Translations under genes and position numbers: made by a program
Notes under the pieces: generated by a model
What the model was told of the DNA's origin: nothing
Seen by the model: only the letters and a program-made list of their open reading frames with translations
Databases searched by the model: none
In this document: one piece after another, positions 43,824-53,529 of the stretch
Position numbering within the stretch: the stretch's first letter is position 1
Layout: each line of letters opens with the position of its first letter
NCBI GenBank assembly: GCA_937922805.1
Contig: CALAJV010000010.1
Coordinates: 372,001 to 436,000 of the forward strand
DNA: 64,000 nt
Direction: 5' to 3'
From: an uncultured Acidimicrobiales bacterium
Lineage (GTDB): Bacteria; Actinomycetota; Acidimicrobiia; Acidimicrobiales; SZUA-35

Positions 43824-44756
43824 TTGGCAACAATGCAGCAGCCAGTTATTGATGTGCGGGGATTAAGAAAAGACTTCCGCAACGGTGTGGCGGCCATCGA
43901 TGGACTCGACATTCAGATCGAGGCCGGTGGAAGAGTTCATGGGTTTCTCGGTCCGAATGGGGCCGGAAAGACAACCACAATTCGTTGCTTACTCGGTTTG
44001 ATCCGGCCTTCCGCTGGCGATGTCAAACTATTTGGGGTTGACGTCGCCTCCAATCTTCCAAGCATAATCGGGCGCATCGGAGCGCTAGTTGAAACGCCAA
44101 AGTTCTTCCCCAACTTTAGCGGAAGGAAAAATCTGCAGATGCTAGCCGACGTAGTCGGCGTGCGGTCTGTGGCCATAGATGAGGCACTAGATACGGTCGG
44201 GCTTTCCGATCGGTCCGGGGACAAATTCGGGACGTACTCGCTGGGAATGAAACAGCGGTTGGCCATTGCTGCCACCCTGCTAAAGGATCCAGAACTGATC
44301 ATTCTCGATGAGCCAGCGAACGGGCTTGATCCGGCCGGGATAGTCGAGATCCGCCAGCTCATTCGCAGCTTAGGTTCTTCGGGTCGAACCGTCTTCGTTT
44401 CCAGCCATCAGCTGGGCGAAGTTCAGCAAACCTGCGACGAAGTGATGATTATTTCCAAAGGGCGGCTGATACGCCAGGGCCCGGTCAGCGAAATGGTCAG
44501 CCTTGGAGCGTCAAACAAACAGATCGTCACTGTCCGAGATCCGGCTCAGGCAATCAGAATCCTCAACGATGCCGGTTTCAACGTACAGCCCGTTCCAGAA
44601 CCCGAAACGGTTCACGTCGAGATTCCGGCGGCTAGAGCCGACGAAATTACCAAGGCGTTAGCTGCTCACCAAGTGTTTCTCAGCGGTATGAGACCAGCCG
44701 AAGCATCTCTGGAATCAGTCTTCTTAGAGTTGACCGAAGGCCAAGGTGAACTATGA
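43824..44756 (+). CDS. ABC exporter ATP-binding protein
   Basis: The 310-aa ATPase has Walker A GPNGAGKTTTIRCLLG, SLGMKQRLAIAATL signature (LGMKQR in place of LSGGQ), Walker B LIILDEPANGLDP and switch SSHQL. The CcmA/DrrA-like C-terminal extension of about 90 residues is typical of ABC-2 exporter ATPases such as bacitracin/lantibiotic immunity or membrane-protein systems (BcrA-like). TTG at 43824 lies after GAGGATG; an ATG at 43833 is the alternative. It overlaps the permease gene by ATGA. Confidence 0.92.
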   Translation: MATMQQPVIDVRGLRKDFRNGVAAIDGLDIQIEAGGRVHGFLGPNGAGKTTTIRCLLGLIRPSAGDVKLFGVDVASNLPSIIGRIGALVETPKFFPNFSGRKNLQMLADVVGVRSVAIDEALDTVGLSDRSGDKFGTYSLGMKQRLAIAATLLKDPELIILDEPANGLDPAGIVEIRQLIRSLGSSGRTVFVSSHQLGEVQQTCDEVMIISKGRLIRQGPVSEMVSLGASNKQIVTVRDPAQAIRILNDAGFNVQPVPEPETVHVEIPAARADEITKALAAHQVFLSGMRPAEASLESVFLELTEGQGEL

Positions 44757-45790
44757 AACTGCTGAAGGTTGAACTGAAGCGATTCTGGAGTCGGCGCATC
44801 ACCCTAATTGCACCTGGGGTATTCGCCCTGCTACTTGTTCTCGGAATAGGTATCGCCTTTACCCAGTCGAGCGCTGATCCTCCCGACCCTGACTACGTGC
44901 CTCAACCCGATGCCGGGTGCGTCGAATTTACCATCCAAGCTCGGGAAGAGGGCGACCCTCAACTGGCCAATTTGTCCGATGATGAAATTCGCGAAAGTTG
45001 CACCTTCGAAGACAATCCTGACCGTCGGGTCTGGGTTACCGACCTTTTGAGCTTGACCCGGTCCGACGATTGGTCCGAGGCTCGAATCGCTGAACAAGAA
45101 TTCAACGGGGTGGCAATCCCAGGTACCGAATATCGAGAAGCGAAGCGAGGGTTCGACTCCGCATTGCCTGGAATAGCGACCATGGTCTTGATTCTTGCTG
45201 TCGTTTTGGGTGGATCATTCGTTGGTGCCGAGTACCGCGCTGGGACAGTCGAAAATCTCTTGTTGTGGGAGCCGAGACGAATAAAGGTGATTCTGACAAA
45301 GTGTTTGTCGGGCGGACTCGGCGCCGCCCTCGTCGGCGGCCTGCTTCTTGTTTTCTTTACCGGGTTGTTCTTTCTGCTGGCCTCTGTTCGCGGCACCTTG
45401 GAAGGGGCTGATAGTCGCTTTGTCCTCGACGTCGTCATCGTAATTGCTCGGTCAATGGCGGTAACAGCGTTGTTCTTTACCTTGGCGGTAGCAATAGCGA
45501 CCCTAGCTAAAAACACAACGGCTGCGGTAGTGGCAGTTCTAGGTTGGTTTATCGTCAGCAACATCATCATTGCGTTGGTGGCGAAGTGGTTCCAACCGTT
45601 CGAGTTGTTCACGAATGCCAACGCTGTCATTGGTGGCGGTGAAGTGGCGAAAACAGTCAAGATCCTTGGTGGTTCTGACGTCGCTGTGTTCTCCCACGGA
45701 CCGTGGACTGCCTTCGCCATTGTGGCGCTGTGGGCGCTGATCCCGACGATCGTGGCAGCGTTTGTATTCCATCGACGCGACTTAACCTAG
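44753..45790 (+). CDS. ABC-2 type exporter permease
   Basis: The 345-aa membrane protein begins with a cytoplasmic basic stretch (KLLKVELKRFWSRRI), then a first helix, a large extracytoplasmic loop of about 100 residues rich in Asp/Glu, and five further helices including AGTVENLLLWEPRRIKVILT after GSFVGAEYR, a hallmark of BcrB/NatB-like permeases. It forms an exporter with the ATPase encoded just upstream. The substrate is unknown; BcrAB-like systems confer resistance to peptide antibiotics or move signalling peptides. Confidence 0.88.
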   Translation: MKLLKVELKRFWSRRITLIAPGVFALLLVLGIGIAFTQSSADPPDPDYVPQPDAGCVEFTIQAREEGDPQLANLSDDEIRESCTFEDNPDRRVWVTDLLSLTRSDDWSEARIAEQEFNGVAIPGTEYREAKRGFDSALPGIATMVLILAVVLGGSFVGAEYRAGTVENLLLWEPRRIKVILTKCLSGGLGAALVGGLLLVFFTGLFFLLASVRGTLEGADSRFVLDVVIVIARSMAVTALFFTLAVAIATLAKNTTAAVVAVLGWFIVSNIIIALVAKWFQPFELFTNANAVIGGGEVAKTVKILGGSDVAVFSHGPWTAFAIVALWALIPTIVAAFVFHRRDLT

Positions 45791-45965
45791 CGAGCACCCT
45801 AATTCGGTCGTATTACCGCTCTGTTGGGTACAGAAATCGCCTATTTCGGGTCCGCTGAGCGATATCTAGAGAAATTGGCCAAATAGTTTCTGAAATTGTC
45901 CCCCGAAAGCGGTCATTCATTCGAGTGACCTGTAAATCGGATGTTCTGACAAAAGAAGGAACTGC

Positions 45966-48281
45966 GTGTCGACAATCACCTGGGCTGCAAAAGGAAGAGG
46001 CATCGTCAAGCCTGCGGACACATTGGCCCACCCCGGCCTGGTCGTCTTGAGCGCTCCTGGTCGAGTGTTCGAGCAGTTTGACTCTTCGGCTCAGCTTCCG
46101 ATTGCACCGATTACATTCTCCGCCAAGACAAGAAGCAACTTTGGAATCTATGTTGAACTTAAGACCAACCGAGGACGTCGACAGCTCAAGTTCGTGCCAA
46201 ACGATCGTTTGCTACCGAGACGACGATTCCGGTATCGGTACCAGATCGGTATCGGAAAATCAGCTCGAAACGGTAACCTCCAAACCCGTGTTCTCGACTT
46301 GCAAACCTTGGTATCGCAGGCAGAACGTGGAGTCCGAATCGAATCTGTCGGCGATGTCTTCGTTCGATTGGCGGGTGAGATGCACATCGAAATAGCCGAC
46401 ACTGCCGCGGTTACGACCCCAGTGGCAACGGCCGCAGTTTCAAAGCAGTCTAAAGAATCGGACCAGCCTGAGTCAGCAAGCCAACCAAAGCAGATGACTC
46501 GGCGTTCGTTGTTTACCCGCTCGGCTACAACTCCAGCCATCGTGGGCGCAGCAACTGCGTGCGTAGCTACCGCTTGTTCGGGCGAAGCCGAAAAGGCATC
46601 AACGGCAAAGTCTCCTGATATCCCGATCGAAAGTTCCAACGCTGGAACCGACGCTGGCACGAGTGCCACAATCGAGGCCGACCCTGACACAACGCTGACC
46701 ACGGAGCCGGCGCCAACCGCGATCCCGTTGGACGGAGAAATCTCTGCCGCCGAAGCAATGCGGTTCCTAACTCAAGCTACGTTTGGCGGCAAACTGGCTG
46801 AAGTTCAGGAACTACAGGCAGGCGGAAGCTATGCCGACTGGATCGATGCTCAGATGGCAGCGCCCGCGTCGACCACCCTGGACTGGGTTAAAGAAAACAG
46901 CAACGGAAGTAACAGCACCGCCCGACACAAAATTTGGACAACGAACGTTTTGGACGGACCCGATCAGCTTCGCCAGCGAGTAGGTTTCGCTCTGAGCGAG
47001 CTATTCGTTATATCCGATCTTGATTACGTGCTGAGCAACTCTCAATATGCAGTCTCGCAGTTCTATGACACGTTGACCAACAACGCTTTTGGTAACTACC
47101 GAGAGCTTCTTGAGCGAGTCACTCTTCACTCGAGTATGGGCGTCTATCTCAGCCATCTTCGAAACGAGAAGGCCGATCCGGAACGCAACGTTCGCCCCGA
47201 TGAGAACTTCGCCCGAGAAATTCTTCAGCTTTTCTCGATCGGTCTTTACGAACTAGAGATGGACGGCCGCCCTCGAATTGAGGGAGATGATGTTGTTCCC
47301 GCTTTCGGACTAAGCGAGGTCGAGAACTTCGCCAAGGTATTCACCGGTTGGAGTTACGCCGAGGCCGAGTGGGCCGACACCAACGCTGGACGGTTCGACA
47401 AAGAATCTCCCATGGTTGCTTTCGAGGAGTACCACGACACGAGCGCCAAGAAATTGTTGAACGGCACGGTACTTCCCCCCGGCCAGACCGCACAGCAGGA
47501 TCTGACCGCAGCGCTCGACAATATCTTCGCCCACAAAAATGTCGCTCCGTTCATCTCGACCCACCTAATCAGGCGCCTGGTTACTAGTAATCCATCACCG
47601 GGTTACGTGGAGCGCGTGGCCGTTGTGTTCGCCGACAATGGGTCGGGGGAGCGAGGCGACTTGGGGGCGGTAGTGAAAGCAATTCTTCTAGACCCCGAAG
47701 CCCGCTCGGGCCACATAACTATGCCGGATACGTTCGGCAAGTTCAAAGAACCGTTGCTCCGATTCTTGCAGACACTACGTACGTTTAATGTACAACCAGG
47801 GTCAACGTCGGACGGCGAAATTCGCCCTCGAGCTAGGCCGATGGACGCGATCGACAATGTGGTTGGGCAAGCGGTCCTGCAAGCTCCGCACGTATTCAAC
47901 TTCTTCCTGCCGACGACGCCGCTCCGATCAGACAGCGATCTTGTTGCTCCAGAGCTCGACATTCTCACCGAGATCAACGTCGCTTCGACCAACAACCTCC
48001 TGTTCTCTCAGATTTATGACTTCAACCATCTCGGAACTGGTTCTGAAGAGTACGCAAGAATCCAGCTGCAACGAGAAGTTGAGTTAGCCGACGATGTGAA
48101 CGCCTTGCTCGAACACCTCAACATAATGATGACTGGCGGAGCAGTGCCTGCCGATGCGCTAAACGTAATCGCCGATCATGTTCGATCCATTCCGTTGAAC
48201 GATCTAGACGGTCCGCTGACTCGGGCGCTCGACGCCACGTTTTTGATAGCGGCCTCGCCCTTCCACCTGGTTCAGAAATGA
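45966..48281 (+). CDS. DUF1800 family protein with N-terminal extension and internal twin-arginine/lipobox-like segment
   Basis: Residues about 255-770 form a DUF1800 domain (AEAMRFLTQATFGG, FARSILxLF-type NFAREILQLFSIGLYEL, VFTGWSY, PHVFNFFLPTTPL). DUF1800 proteins are exported and paired with DUF1501 proteins; their biochemical role is not established. Residues 177-206 read as a Tat-type signal (RRS, hydrophobic stretch, CVATACSG lipobox-like end). The first 176 residues lie before this signal and form a globular-looking region of unknown family. GTG at 45966 follows AAGAAGGA, supporting the long form; an internal ATG at 46494 could in principle start a normal exported form. It lies upstream of the DUF1501 gene, with an 8-base gap. 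Confidence 0.88.
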   Translation: MSTITWAAKGRGIVKPADTLAHPGLVVLSAPGRVFEQFDSSAQLPIAPITFSAKTRSNFGIYVELKTNRGRRQLKFVPNDRLLPRRRFRYRYQIGIGKSARNGNLQTRVLDLQTLVSQAERGVRIESVGDVFVRLAGEMHIEIADTAAVTTPVATAAVSKQSKESDQPESASQPKQMTRRSLFTRSATTPAIVGAATACVATACSGEAEKASTAKSPDIPIESSNAGTDAGTSATIEADPDTTLTTEPAPTAIPLDGEISAAEAMRFLTQATFGGKLAEVQELQAGGSYADWIDAQMAAPASTTLDWVKENSNGSNSTARHKIWTTNVLDGPDQLRQRVGFALSELFVISDLDYVLSNSQYAVSQFYDTLTNNAFGNYRELLERVTLHSSMGVYLSHLRNEKADPERNVRPDENFAREILQLFSIGLYELEMDGRPRIEGDDVVPAFGLSEVENFAKVFTGWSYAEAEWADTNAGRFDKESPMVAFEEYHDTSAKKLLNGTVLPPGQTAQQDLTAALDNIFAHKNVAPFISTHLIRRLVTSNPSPGYVERVAVVFADNGSGERGDLGAVVKAILLDPEARSGHITMPDTFGKFKEPLLRFLQTLRTFNVQPGSTSDGEIRPRARPMDAIDNVVGQAVLQAPHVFNFFLPTTPLRSDSDLVAPELDILTEINVASTNNLLFSQIYDFNHLGTGSEEYARIQLQREVELADDVNALLEHLNIMMTGGAVPADALNVIADHVRSIPLNDLDGPLTRALDATFLIAASPFHLVQK

Positions 48282-48288
48282 GATTGTT

Positions 48289-50172
48289 GTGACAACCGAG
48301 CAACCAACTTCTTGCAAACCCGACCCGTTTAACCGTTCTGTTACCTGTGAGATCGATTCAGGCCTATCCCAGCATCAATCGGTTAACTCGGTCGAACGGC
48401 CAGCAATCATTCCTCGCCAACCAGCTCAAGCTCCAAGTTGTGATGCTCATTCGCTCGACCCTGCCTACCAGCCAGCGATCATTCCTCGTGAACCATCTCA
48501 GCCCCTCGCTGGGCCGAATGATCCGGCGTTTGACCCGGCCAATCCGGTCGAAGAATTCGAGTCCATTGACCCGATCGACTTCGCTGACGAAGAGGTTCGA
48601 TCGCTTCGTGGCTCGATCGAGTCACTTCGCGAGCCAGTTGAATCGCCCCCAAGACCGCGAGTTAGCGAAGTGAATAAGGATCTCCTTGCTAAGGCGCGGG
48701 CAGCAGGGACTCAGACGGCTTTCGGCGGGGAGTCGTCTGAGTCAAACCCCGAGGCTAAGCGTTCGGAACCAAAAAAGACAAGAGGGTTCGGGCCGATCTT
48801 GGGTCGCCGCAAGTTTCTGACCGTGGCTGGATTGGCAACAGCGGGCATCACGCTGTCGACCTTTCCGAAAGTGCTCGGTGAGCGGGCGGCGGCCCAGACC
48901 GGAGCCCGAAGCTTGGTGTGTATCTTTTTGGGTGGCGGTGCTGATTCGTTCAATATGTTCGTGCCCCGAGATGTACGACAAGAGGGTCATAGCCACGCTG
49001 TGTACAGCGCTACTCGAGGGTCGTTCGCTATCCCTGCGAGTTCACTGCTTCCAATCGGCGACGGCAGCTTTGGCTTGAATCCGGCCCTTCCTGGTATGGC
49101 CGAAATTGCCAATCAGAACAAGCTCGCAGTGGTTACTAACGTAGGGCCCCTAGTTCGGCCAACGACTAAGGCTGACTTTCAAGCTCGCCGATCCGTACCG
49201 CAAAGCCTTTTCGCCCACGACGCACAACAAAAGCTGTGGCAAACCGGGAGCTCAACGCTAGTTTCTGACCAAGGGTGGGGTGGCTCAGTAACGGCAGCCG
49301 TAAGTGAAGATGTTCTAGCCCCATCGTTTTCGACTAATGGCTCGAATGTTTGGTCGTCTGGCGTTGGGGCCAAGTACAGTCGCATTTCGCCGACGATCAG
49401 CGTTTCGTTGCTTGACGGCTACGACCCGGGCACCCGGGACTGGATTCCTCGATTCACTAGCCTCAACGAGGCGCTGATGACCAACCTTGAGTTGGCTAAG
49501 TCATCGGCAAACCCGTTCGATCAAGTAGCAACAGAATCGCTTGAATCATCAATACTCACTACCGAAGCTTTGCTTGCCGCCACGTCAGACTCTGAAGCCA
49601 ACGACGTTGGAATGGACGATGTGGCCGGAACCAGACTCGGAGCGCAACTGCGACTGGTAGCGAAGTTAATCAAAAATCGTGATCAGCTAGAAATGCCTCG
49701 GCAGGTGTTCTTTGTCCGGCTGGACGGGTGGGATACCCACGGTGAACAGGCTGAACGATTTCCACAACTATTGTCAGAGCTCGACAACGCAGCTAGCTCA
49801 TTCCAACGATCAATGGATGGGCTTGAAATGGCCGATTCGGTCACGGCGTTTACCGCCTCAGACTTTGGGCGAACGCTGACCATAAACGGTGATGGGACTG
49901 ATCACGGTTGGGGCGGTCACTCATTCATAATGGGTGGTGCTGTCAACCCTGGGCAGTTCGGAACGTTACCTAACTTAACCGCTAGCGCGAGCAACCCCGA
50001 CGATATCGGCGACCGAAACAGTAACTTCGCTGGCCGAATCATTCCAACTACTTCGGTTAGCCAACATGGCGCCACGTTGGCTAGATGGATGGGGCTATCT
50101 GATGCGCAAATAGATGATGCGTTCCCGGAGCTGTCCAATTTCAAGACCCGGGATCTTGGGTTTTTGAACTAA
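48289..50172 (+). CDS. DUF1501 family protein with Pro-rich N-terminal extension before a Tat-like signal
   Basis: The C-terminal 430 residues match DUF1501 (alkaline-phosphatase-like fold): SLVCIFLGGGADSFNMFVP, RLDGWDTHGEQ, FTASDFGRTL and DHGWGGHSFIMGG. A Tat-type motif RRKFLTVAGLATAGIT sits at residues 173-188. The preceding 172 residues are Pro/Ser/Glu-rich and contain a repeated AIIPR[QE]P element. It is cotranscribed with the DUF1800 gene. The pair is a recurrent module in planctomycetes, actinobacteria and others; substrate and function are unknown. GTG at 48289. Confidence 0.88.
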   Translation: MTTEQPTSCKPDPFNRSVTCEIDSGLSQHQSVNSVERPAIIPRQPAQAPSCDAHSLDPAYQPAIIPREPSQPLAGPNDPAFDPANPVEEFESIDPIDFADEEVRSLRGSIESLREPVESPPRPRVSEVNKDLLAKARAAGTQTAFGGESSESNPEAKRSEPKKTRGFGPILGRRKFLTVAGLATAGITLSTFPKVLGERAAAQTGARSLVCIFLGGGADSFNMFVPRDVRQEGHSHAVYSATRGSFAIPASSLLPIGDGSFGLNPALPGMAEIANQNKLAVVTNVGPLVRPTTKADFQARRSVPQSLFAHDAQQKLWQTGSSTLVSDQGWGGSVTAAVSEDVLAPSFSTNGSNVWSSGVGAKYSRISPTISVSLLDGYDPGTRDWIPRFTSLNEALMTNLELAKSSANPFDQVATESLESSILTTEALLAATSDSEANDVGMDDVAGTRLGAQLRLVAKLIKNRDQLEMPRQVFFVRLDGWDTHGEQAERFPQLLSELDNAASSFQRSMDGLEMADSVTAFTASDFGRTLTINGDGTDHGWGGHSFIMGGAVNPGQFGTLPNLTASASNPDDIGDRNSNFAGRIIPTTSVSQHGATLARWMGLSDAQIDDAFPELSNFKTRDLGFLN

Positions 50173-50195
50173 GTCGTCACCGCTCGAACCCTCGG

Positions 50196-51644
50196 TTAAA
50201 CGTCCCGGCGATGGCCGACCTCGGACCACGCTGACAAAACAGTTTCGACTGCATCATCGACGTCGTCATCGGTGGTCGACGTATCGGAAATACTAATTCG
50301 CATAGCTCTTTTGCCCTGCCAGGTTGTTGCTCCCATCCAACACTTCTGGCTGGATTGAACCTTGGCTACCACTTCGTCGGTTTGTGCGTCACTACCAAAC
50401 GAAACCAGTACCTGATTTAGAACCACCGGAGCAACAACGGTGACTCCAGCATCTTGCAACCGAGACGCAAATCGGGACGCAGCATCGCAGCAACGGTCGA
50501 TCATGGCCTCGATTCCAGACTTGCCCTCGGTGGCTAGAATCGCCCAAACCGGAACGGCCCGAGCCCCTTGAGACATTTGGATACCGAGATTCATTAGTGG
50601 TCGAAGCTCGCCGTCGGAGGGAACATAGCTCGCATCCATCTGCATTGAACGTCGCAGCCTGGTCCCGTCGGCACACACCACGAGGCCGCAATCATAGGGA
50701 GCGTTAAGCCACTTGTGGGCATCGGTGGCCCAAGAGTCTGCCCGTTCAACCCCAGCCACGAACCGGCGGCGATCGGCGCTGGCATTGGCCCACAATCCGA
50801 ATGCGCCGTCTACGTGAACCCAAGTATCATCCGGGTTGAGCTGATCGATTATCCGATCGAACGGATCGCTGTGACCGGTATTGACATTGCCCGCTTGCAG
50901 CAGAAGCAAAGTGGGGCCATCTATAGCCGGCATCTGATCCGGGTCGAGGCGGCCATAGCGATCGGTCGGAACCATGACTACAGATGAGGTTCCAAGCCCG
51001 GCCAGCCTGAGAGCTTTAAGAACTGACACATGAATCTCGGCCGAGGCAATGACCGAAACCTTCGGTGCCCCAATCAAGCCATCGGTTGGGCAATCCCAAC
51101 CTTGCAACTCCAGCAGATAGTCCCGGGCGGCGACAATGGCGGTTACGTTGGCGATAGAGGCTCCAGCGCAGAAACTGGCAGTAGCACTTGCCGGTAGTCC
51201 GAGAAGCTCAACCATCCACGAAGCTGCGACTTCGTCAACGACTGAACCGACCGGCGACATTACCGGTAGTGCTACGTTTTGATCCCAGGCGCCAGCCAAA
51301 ATGCTGCTAGCCAAGGCAGCCGGCTTCACCCCTCCGTTAACAAAACCAAAATAGCGACCACCAGTGGAACGAACAGCGCCCTGTAGGCCGGCCCAATGGA
51401 GCAGTTCAAGAGCGTCAGATGGGGACATCGGCTTATCAAGACTGGTAGTAAGCCTCGATCGTAGATCGTTCACTAGTTCCGAAGCGGTCGCTGGACGAGG
51501 CGCAACTGGGCCGGTTCGTTCGTCGCCGATGTAGGAAACGGCCTTGCCCGCAGCTTCAAGCAGTAGCTGCTGTTTGAGCGATAGCGATGGCAAATCGAAG
51601 TCGTCAGCCATCGGGTCGTTGCTTTCGGTTGAATCTGAAGCCAC
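50196..51644 (-). CDS. Pyridoxal-dependent decarboxylase (group II, aromatic-amino-acid decarboxylase-like)
   Basis: The 482-aa PLP enzyme has the group II layout: ASFCAGASIANVTAIVAARD, QAGNVNTGHSDPFD, WVHVDGAFGLWA and the PLP lysine in WATDAHKWLNAPYDCG. Group II enzymes decarboxylate Tyr, Trp, Glu, Asp or diaminobutyrate; the substrate cannot be told here. The chosen GTG at 51644 and the Met at 51611 are both possible starts. It is divergent from the sugar-dehydrogenase-like lipoprotein gene. Confidence 0.88.
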   Translation of the reverse strand: MASDSTESNDPMADDFDLPSLSLKQQLLLEAAGKAVSYIGDERTGPVAPRPATASELVNDLRSRLTTSLDKPMSPSDALELLHWAGLQGAVRSTGGRYFGFVNGGVKPAALASSILAGAWDQNVALPVMSPVGSVVDEVAASWMVELLGLPASATASFCAGASIANVTAIVAARDYLLELQGWDCPTDGLIGAPKVSVIASAEIHVSVLKALRLAGLGTSSVVMVPTDRYGRLDPDQMPAIDGPTLLLLQAGNVNTGHSDPFDRIIDQLNPDDTWVHVDGAFGLWANASADRRRFVAGVERADSWATDAHKWLNAPYDCGLVVCADGTRLRRSMQMDASYVPSDGELRPLMNLGIQMSQGARAVPVWAILATEGKSGIEAMIDRCCDAASRFASRLQDAGVTVVAPVVLNQVLVSFGSDAQTDEVVAKVQSSQKCWMGATTWQGKRAMRISISDTSTTDDDVDDAVETVLSAWSEVGHRRDV

Positions 51645-51696
51645 GGAGAAATTCTATGACCCATTGCGACGATAGACGTTGCACTACGATCGATCC

Positions 51697-52722
51697 GTGC
51701 CCAAAACTCTTTCGGCAAGATCGCGATCAGCCAGCTCGGGCCGCAGAGCCAGTCGGGTCGCACTAGCCTTGGTGATGGTGTTGATCGCGACCTCCGGGTG
51801 CATCGCCGATTCCGATTCTGCTACTGAACCGAACGGCTCCCGGGTTATACCGATTGCCAACGTGGCAGCCATGACCCAGTTGGCCAATGGTGATGTAGTT
51901 GTCGGGAACCGCAAGACGGGAGAGATTTGGCGAATGTCGCTGGTAGAGCTTCAACCCAGACTGGTAGCAACCGTCGCTGTGGCGAGCGATGGGCAACGAG
52001 GTCTCCTCGGGTTAGCCTCGGCCGGATCGGCTGACCAAGAAGCGCTCTATATTTCTTGGACCAATCTCGAACGTGACCTAGTCGTCGGAAGACTAGTGCT
52101 GGACAATCCAGTCAACCCTAGTGAGAACAGCTCAAATTCAGTACAGGACGAACAGCCAACCCTTGTCTGGTCTGGGTTCGCCTCAGCCACAGGAGCGAAC
52201 GGCGGACACTTGGATGTTTTGCCTGACGGTCGTCTGGTTTTGGGAGTTGGAACGCTGCTGGATAGTAAGCTCATCGACGATCCCGAAACGATTAACGGGA
52301 AGATGCTGGCGCTTCAACCCGACGCTAGTCCAGCGCAACGGCCTGAAATACTCTCGGCCGGTTGGAAGAATCCGTTTGCTTTTGCTGTAACCGAGGCCGG
52401 GGAGATCTGGGTTGCCGACAACGAACCCGAGGATGGGTCAGCAGAACGAATCGGCCGAGGCGACATAGCTCCGTCACCAGCAATGACCGATATCGAAGTC
52501 CAGCTAGCACCCGGAGCGCTGATACTTGTCGACTCGGAACGCCTCGGACTGTGTAGCTACCTAACCGGTGAGATGCTCGAAGTGACCATCTCAACCAAAG
52601 TGCCAACCCAACCTGGTTCTGTGATCACCGATGACTGTCGAACCGGTGGCCTGTTGCTAGCTGATGGTCGATTTCTCGTGTCTGACGGTGACGTGGTTCG
52701 GTTCAAAGCGGTCGATCAATGA
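51697..52722 (+). CDS. Lipoprotein of the glucose/sorbosone dehydrogenase (PQQ, GSDH) beta-propeller family
   Basis: The signal segment VALALVMVLIATSG ends in CIAD, giving a lipoprotein. The propeller shows GSDH markers: QRGLLGLASA, NGGHLDVLPDGRLVLGVG, INGKMLAL and GWKNPFAFAVTEAGEIWVAD. Enzymatic family members use PQQ to oxidise sugars, but several active-site residues cannot be confirmed, so a non-enzymatic propeller is possible. It is shorter (341 aa) than typical GSDH enzymes (about 450). GTG at 51697 is chosen over an upstream TTG at 51679. Confidence 0.78.
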   Translation: MPKTLSARSRSASSGRRASRVALALVMVLIATSGCIADSDSATEPNGSRVIPIANVAAMTQLANGDVVVGNRKTGEIWRMSLVELQPRLVATVAVASDGQRGLLGLASAGSADQEALYISWTNLERDLVVGRLVLDNPVNPSENSSNSVQDEQPTLVWSGFASATGANGGHLDVLPDGRLVLGVGTLLDSKLIDDPETINGKMLALQPDASPAQRPEILSAGWKNPFAFAVTEAGEIWVADNEPEDGSAERIGRGDIAPSPAMTDIEVQLAPGALILVDSERLGLCSYLTGEMLEVTISTKVPTQPGSVITDDCRTGGLLLADGRFLVSDGDVVRFKAVDQ

Positions 52723-52770
52723 CAGCCGGTACGCTACTTCCATGGATTCAACTCTGGCTATAGGTGCACA

Positions 52771-53520
52771 ATGAGCGAAGACCGACCGGTGGCAATAATT
52801 TCCAACGCCAGTTACTACGTTGGCCCCGAACTAGCTCGAACGATGGCTCGCCGCGGTTTCAATCTCGTTTTGGGAGACCCACTTCCCGACCTACCCCATG
52901 AGCTCTCCGAACTCGGAACGCAGAGCTGGACCGTTGATGGGGTCGCCGATTTAGCTGACCCTTCTTCGGCCCTTCGATTGGTTGACATGGCGAAAGATGC
53001 TTACGGTCGAATCGACTCGGTTGTCTTTTTTAGCGGTCGGATTGTTACCGGGCGATTCTTCGAAAGTACTGCTGAGGATTTTGACGCTGCGGTCAGCGGA
53101 TGTTTCGAAAGCGTCTACAATGCGCTCCGCATCTTTATGCCCCCGCTGCTAGAAGCCGGATCTGGGCAAGTGTTGGCTATCACTAGTGCGGCCGGAATTA
53201 AGCCAGTCCCAAATGCCCCGCTATATTCTGCTGCTCGAGCGGCCGCCAACATGTTGGTTAAGAATGTTGCGGCGGAGGCGGCGGCCTCTGGCGTTCAGCT
53301 CAACGCGGTAGGGACGAACTTTATGGACTTCGACGCGTTCCGAGCGGCGACTGGCGCCGACGATCCAGATGTCATGGCCCGGATCGTTGGCAACGTTCCA
53401 CTAGGTCGGCTAGGGACAATGTCGGAGTTGGCCGATTTCTGTGGTGCATTTATTGACGGCACATCACGGTTCCAAACCGGTCAGGTGGTTGGGGTTGACG
53501 GGGGTTGGAGCGCAACCTGA
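52771..53520 (+). CDS. Short-chain dehydrogenase/reductase (SDR) with substituted active-site lysine
   Basis: The 249-aa protein has the SDR fold: a Rossmann start, SVVFFSGRIV, the Ser region AITSAAG (Ser139) and a C-terminal FQTGQVVGVDGGW. The cofactor motif TGxxxGxG is replaced by NASYYVGPELA, and the catalytic YxxxK reads Tyr152-S-A-A-Arg156, so the active-site Lys is Arg. Activity as a normal oxidoreductase is therefore doubtful. The fold and Ser/Tyr are intact. ATG at 52771 after AGGTG. Confidence 0.88.
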   Translation: MSEDRPVAIISNASYYVGPELARTMARRGFNLVLGDPLPDLPHELSELGTQSWTVDGVADLADPSSALRLVDMAKDAYGRIDSVVFFSGRIVTGRFFESTAEDFDAAVSGCFESVYNALRIFMPPLLEAGSGQVLAITSAAGIKPVPNAPLYSAARAAANMLVKNVAAEAAASGVQLNAVGTNFMDFDAFRAATGADDPDVMARIVGNVPLGRLGTMSELADFCGAFIDGTSRFQTGQVVGVDGGWSAT

Positions 53521-53529
53521 CGCCGCTCA

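Noticed and set aside
44959..45720. Long minus-strand open frame of about 250 codons inside the ABC permease gene
   Set aside because: It is antisense to a well-supported membrane protein and its translation is Thr/Arg/Ser-rich without any domain, a shadow of codon bias.
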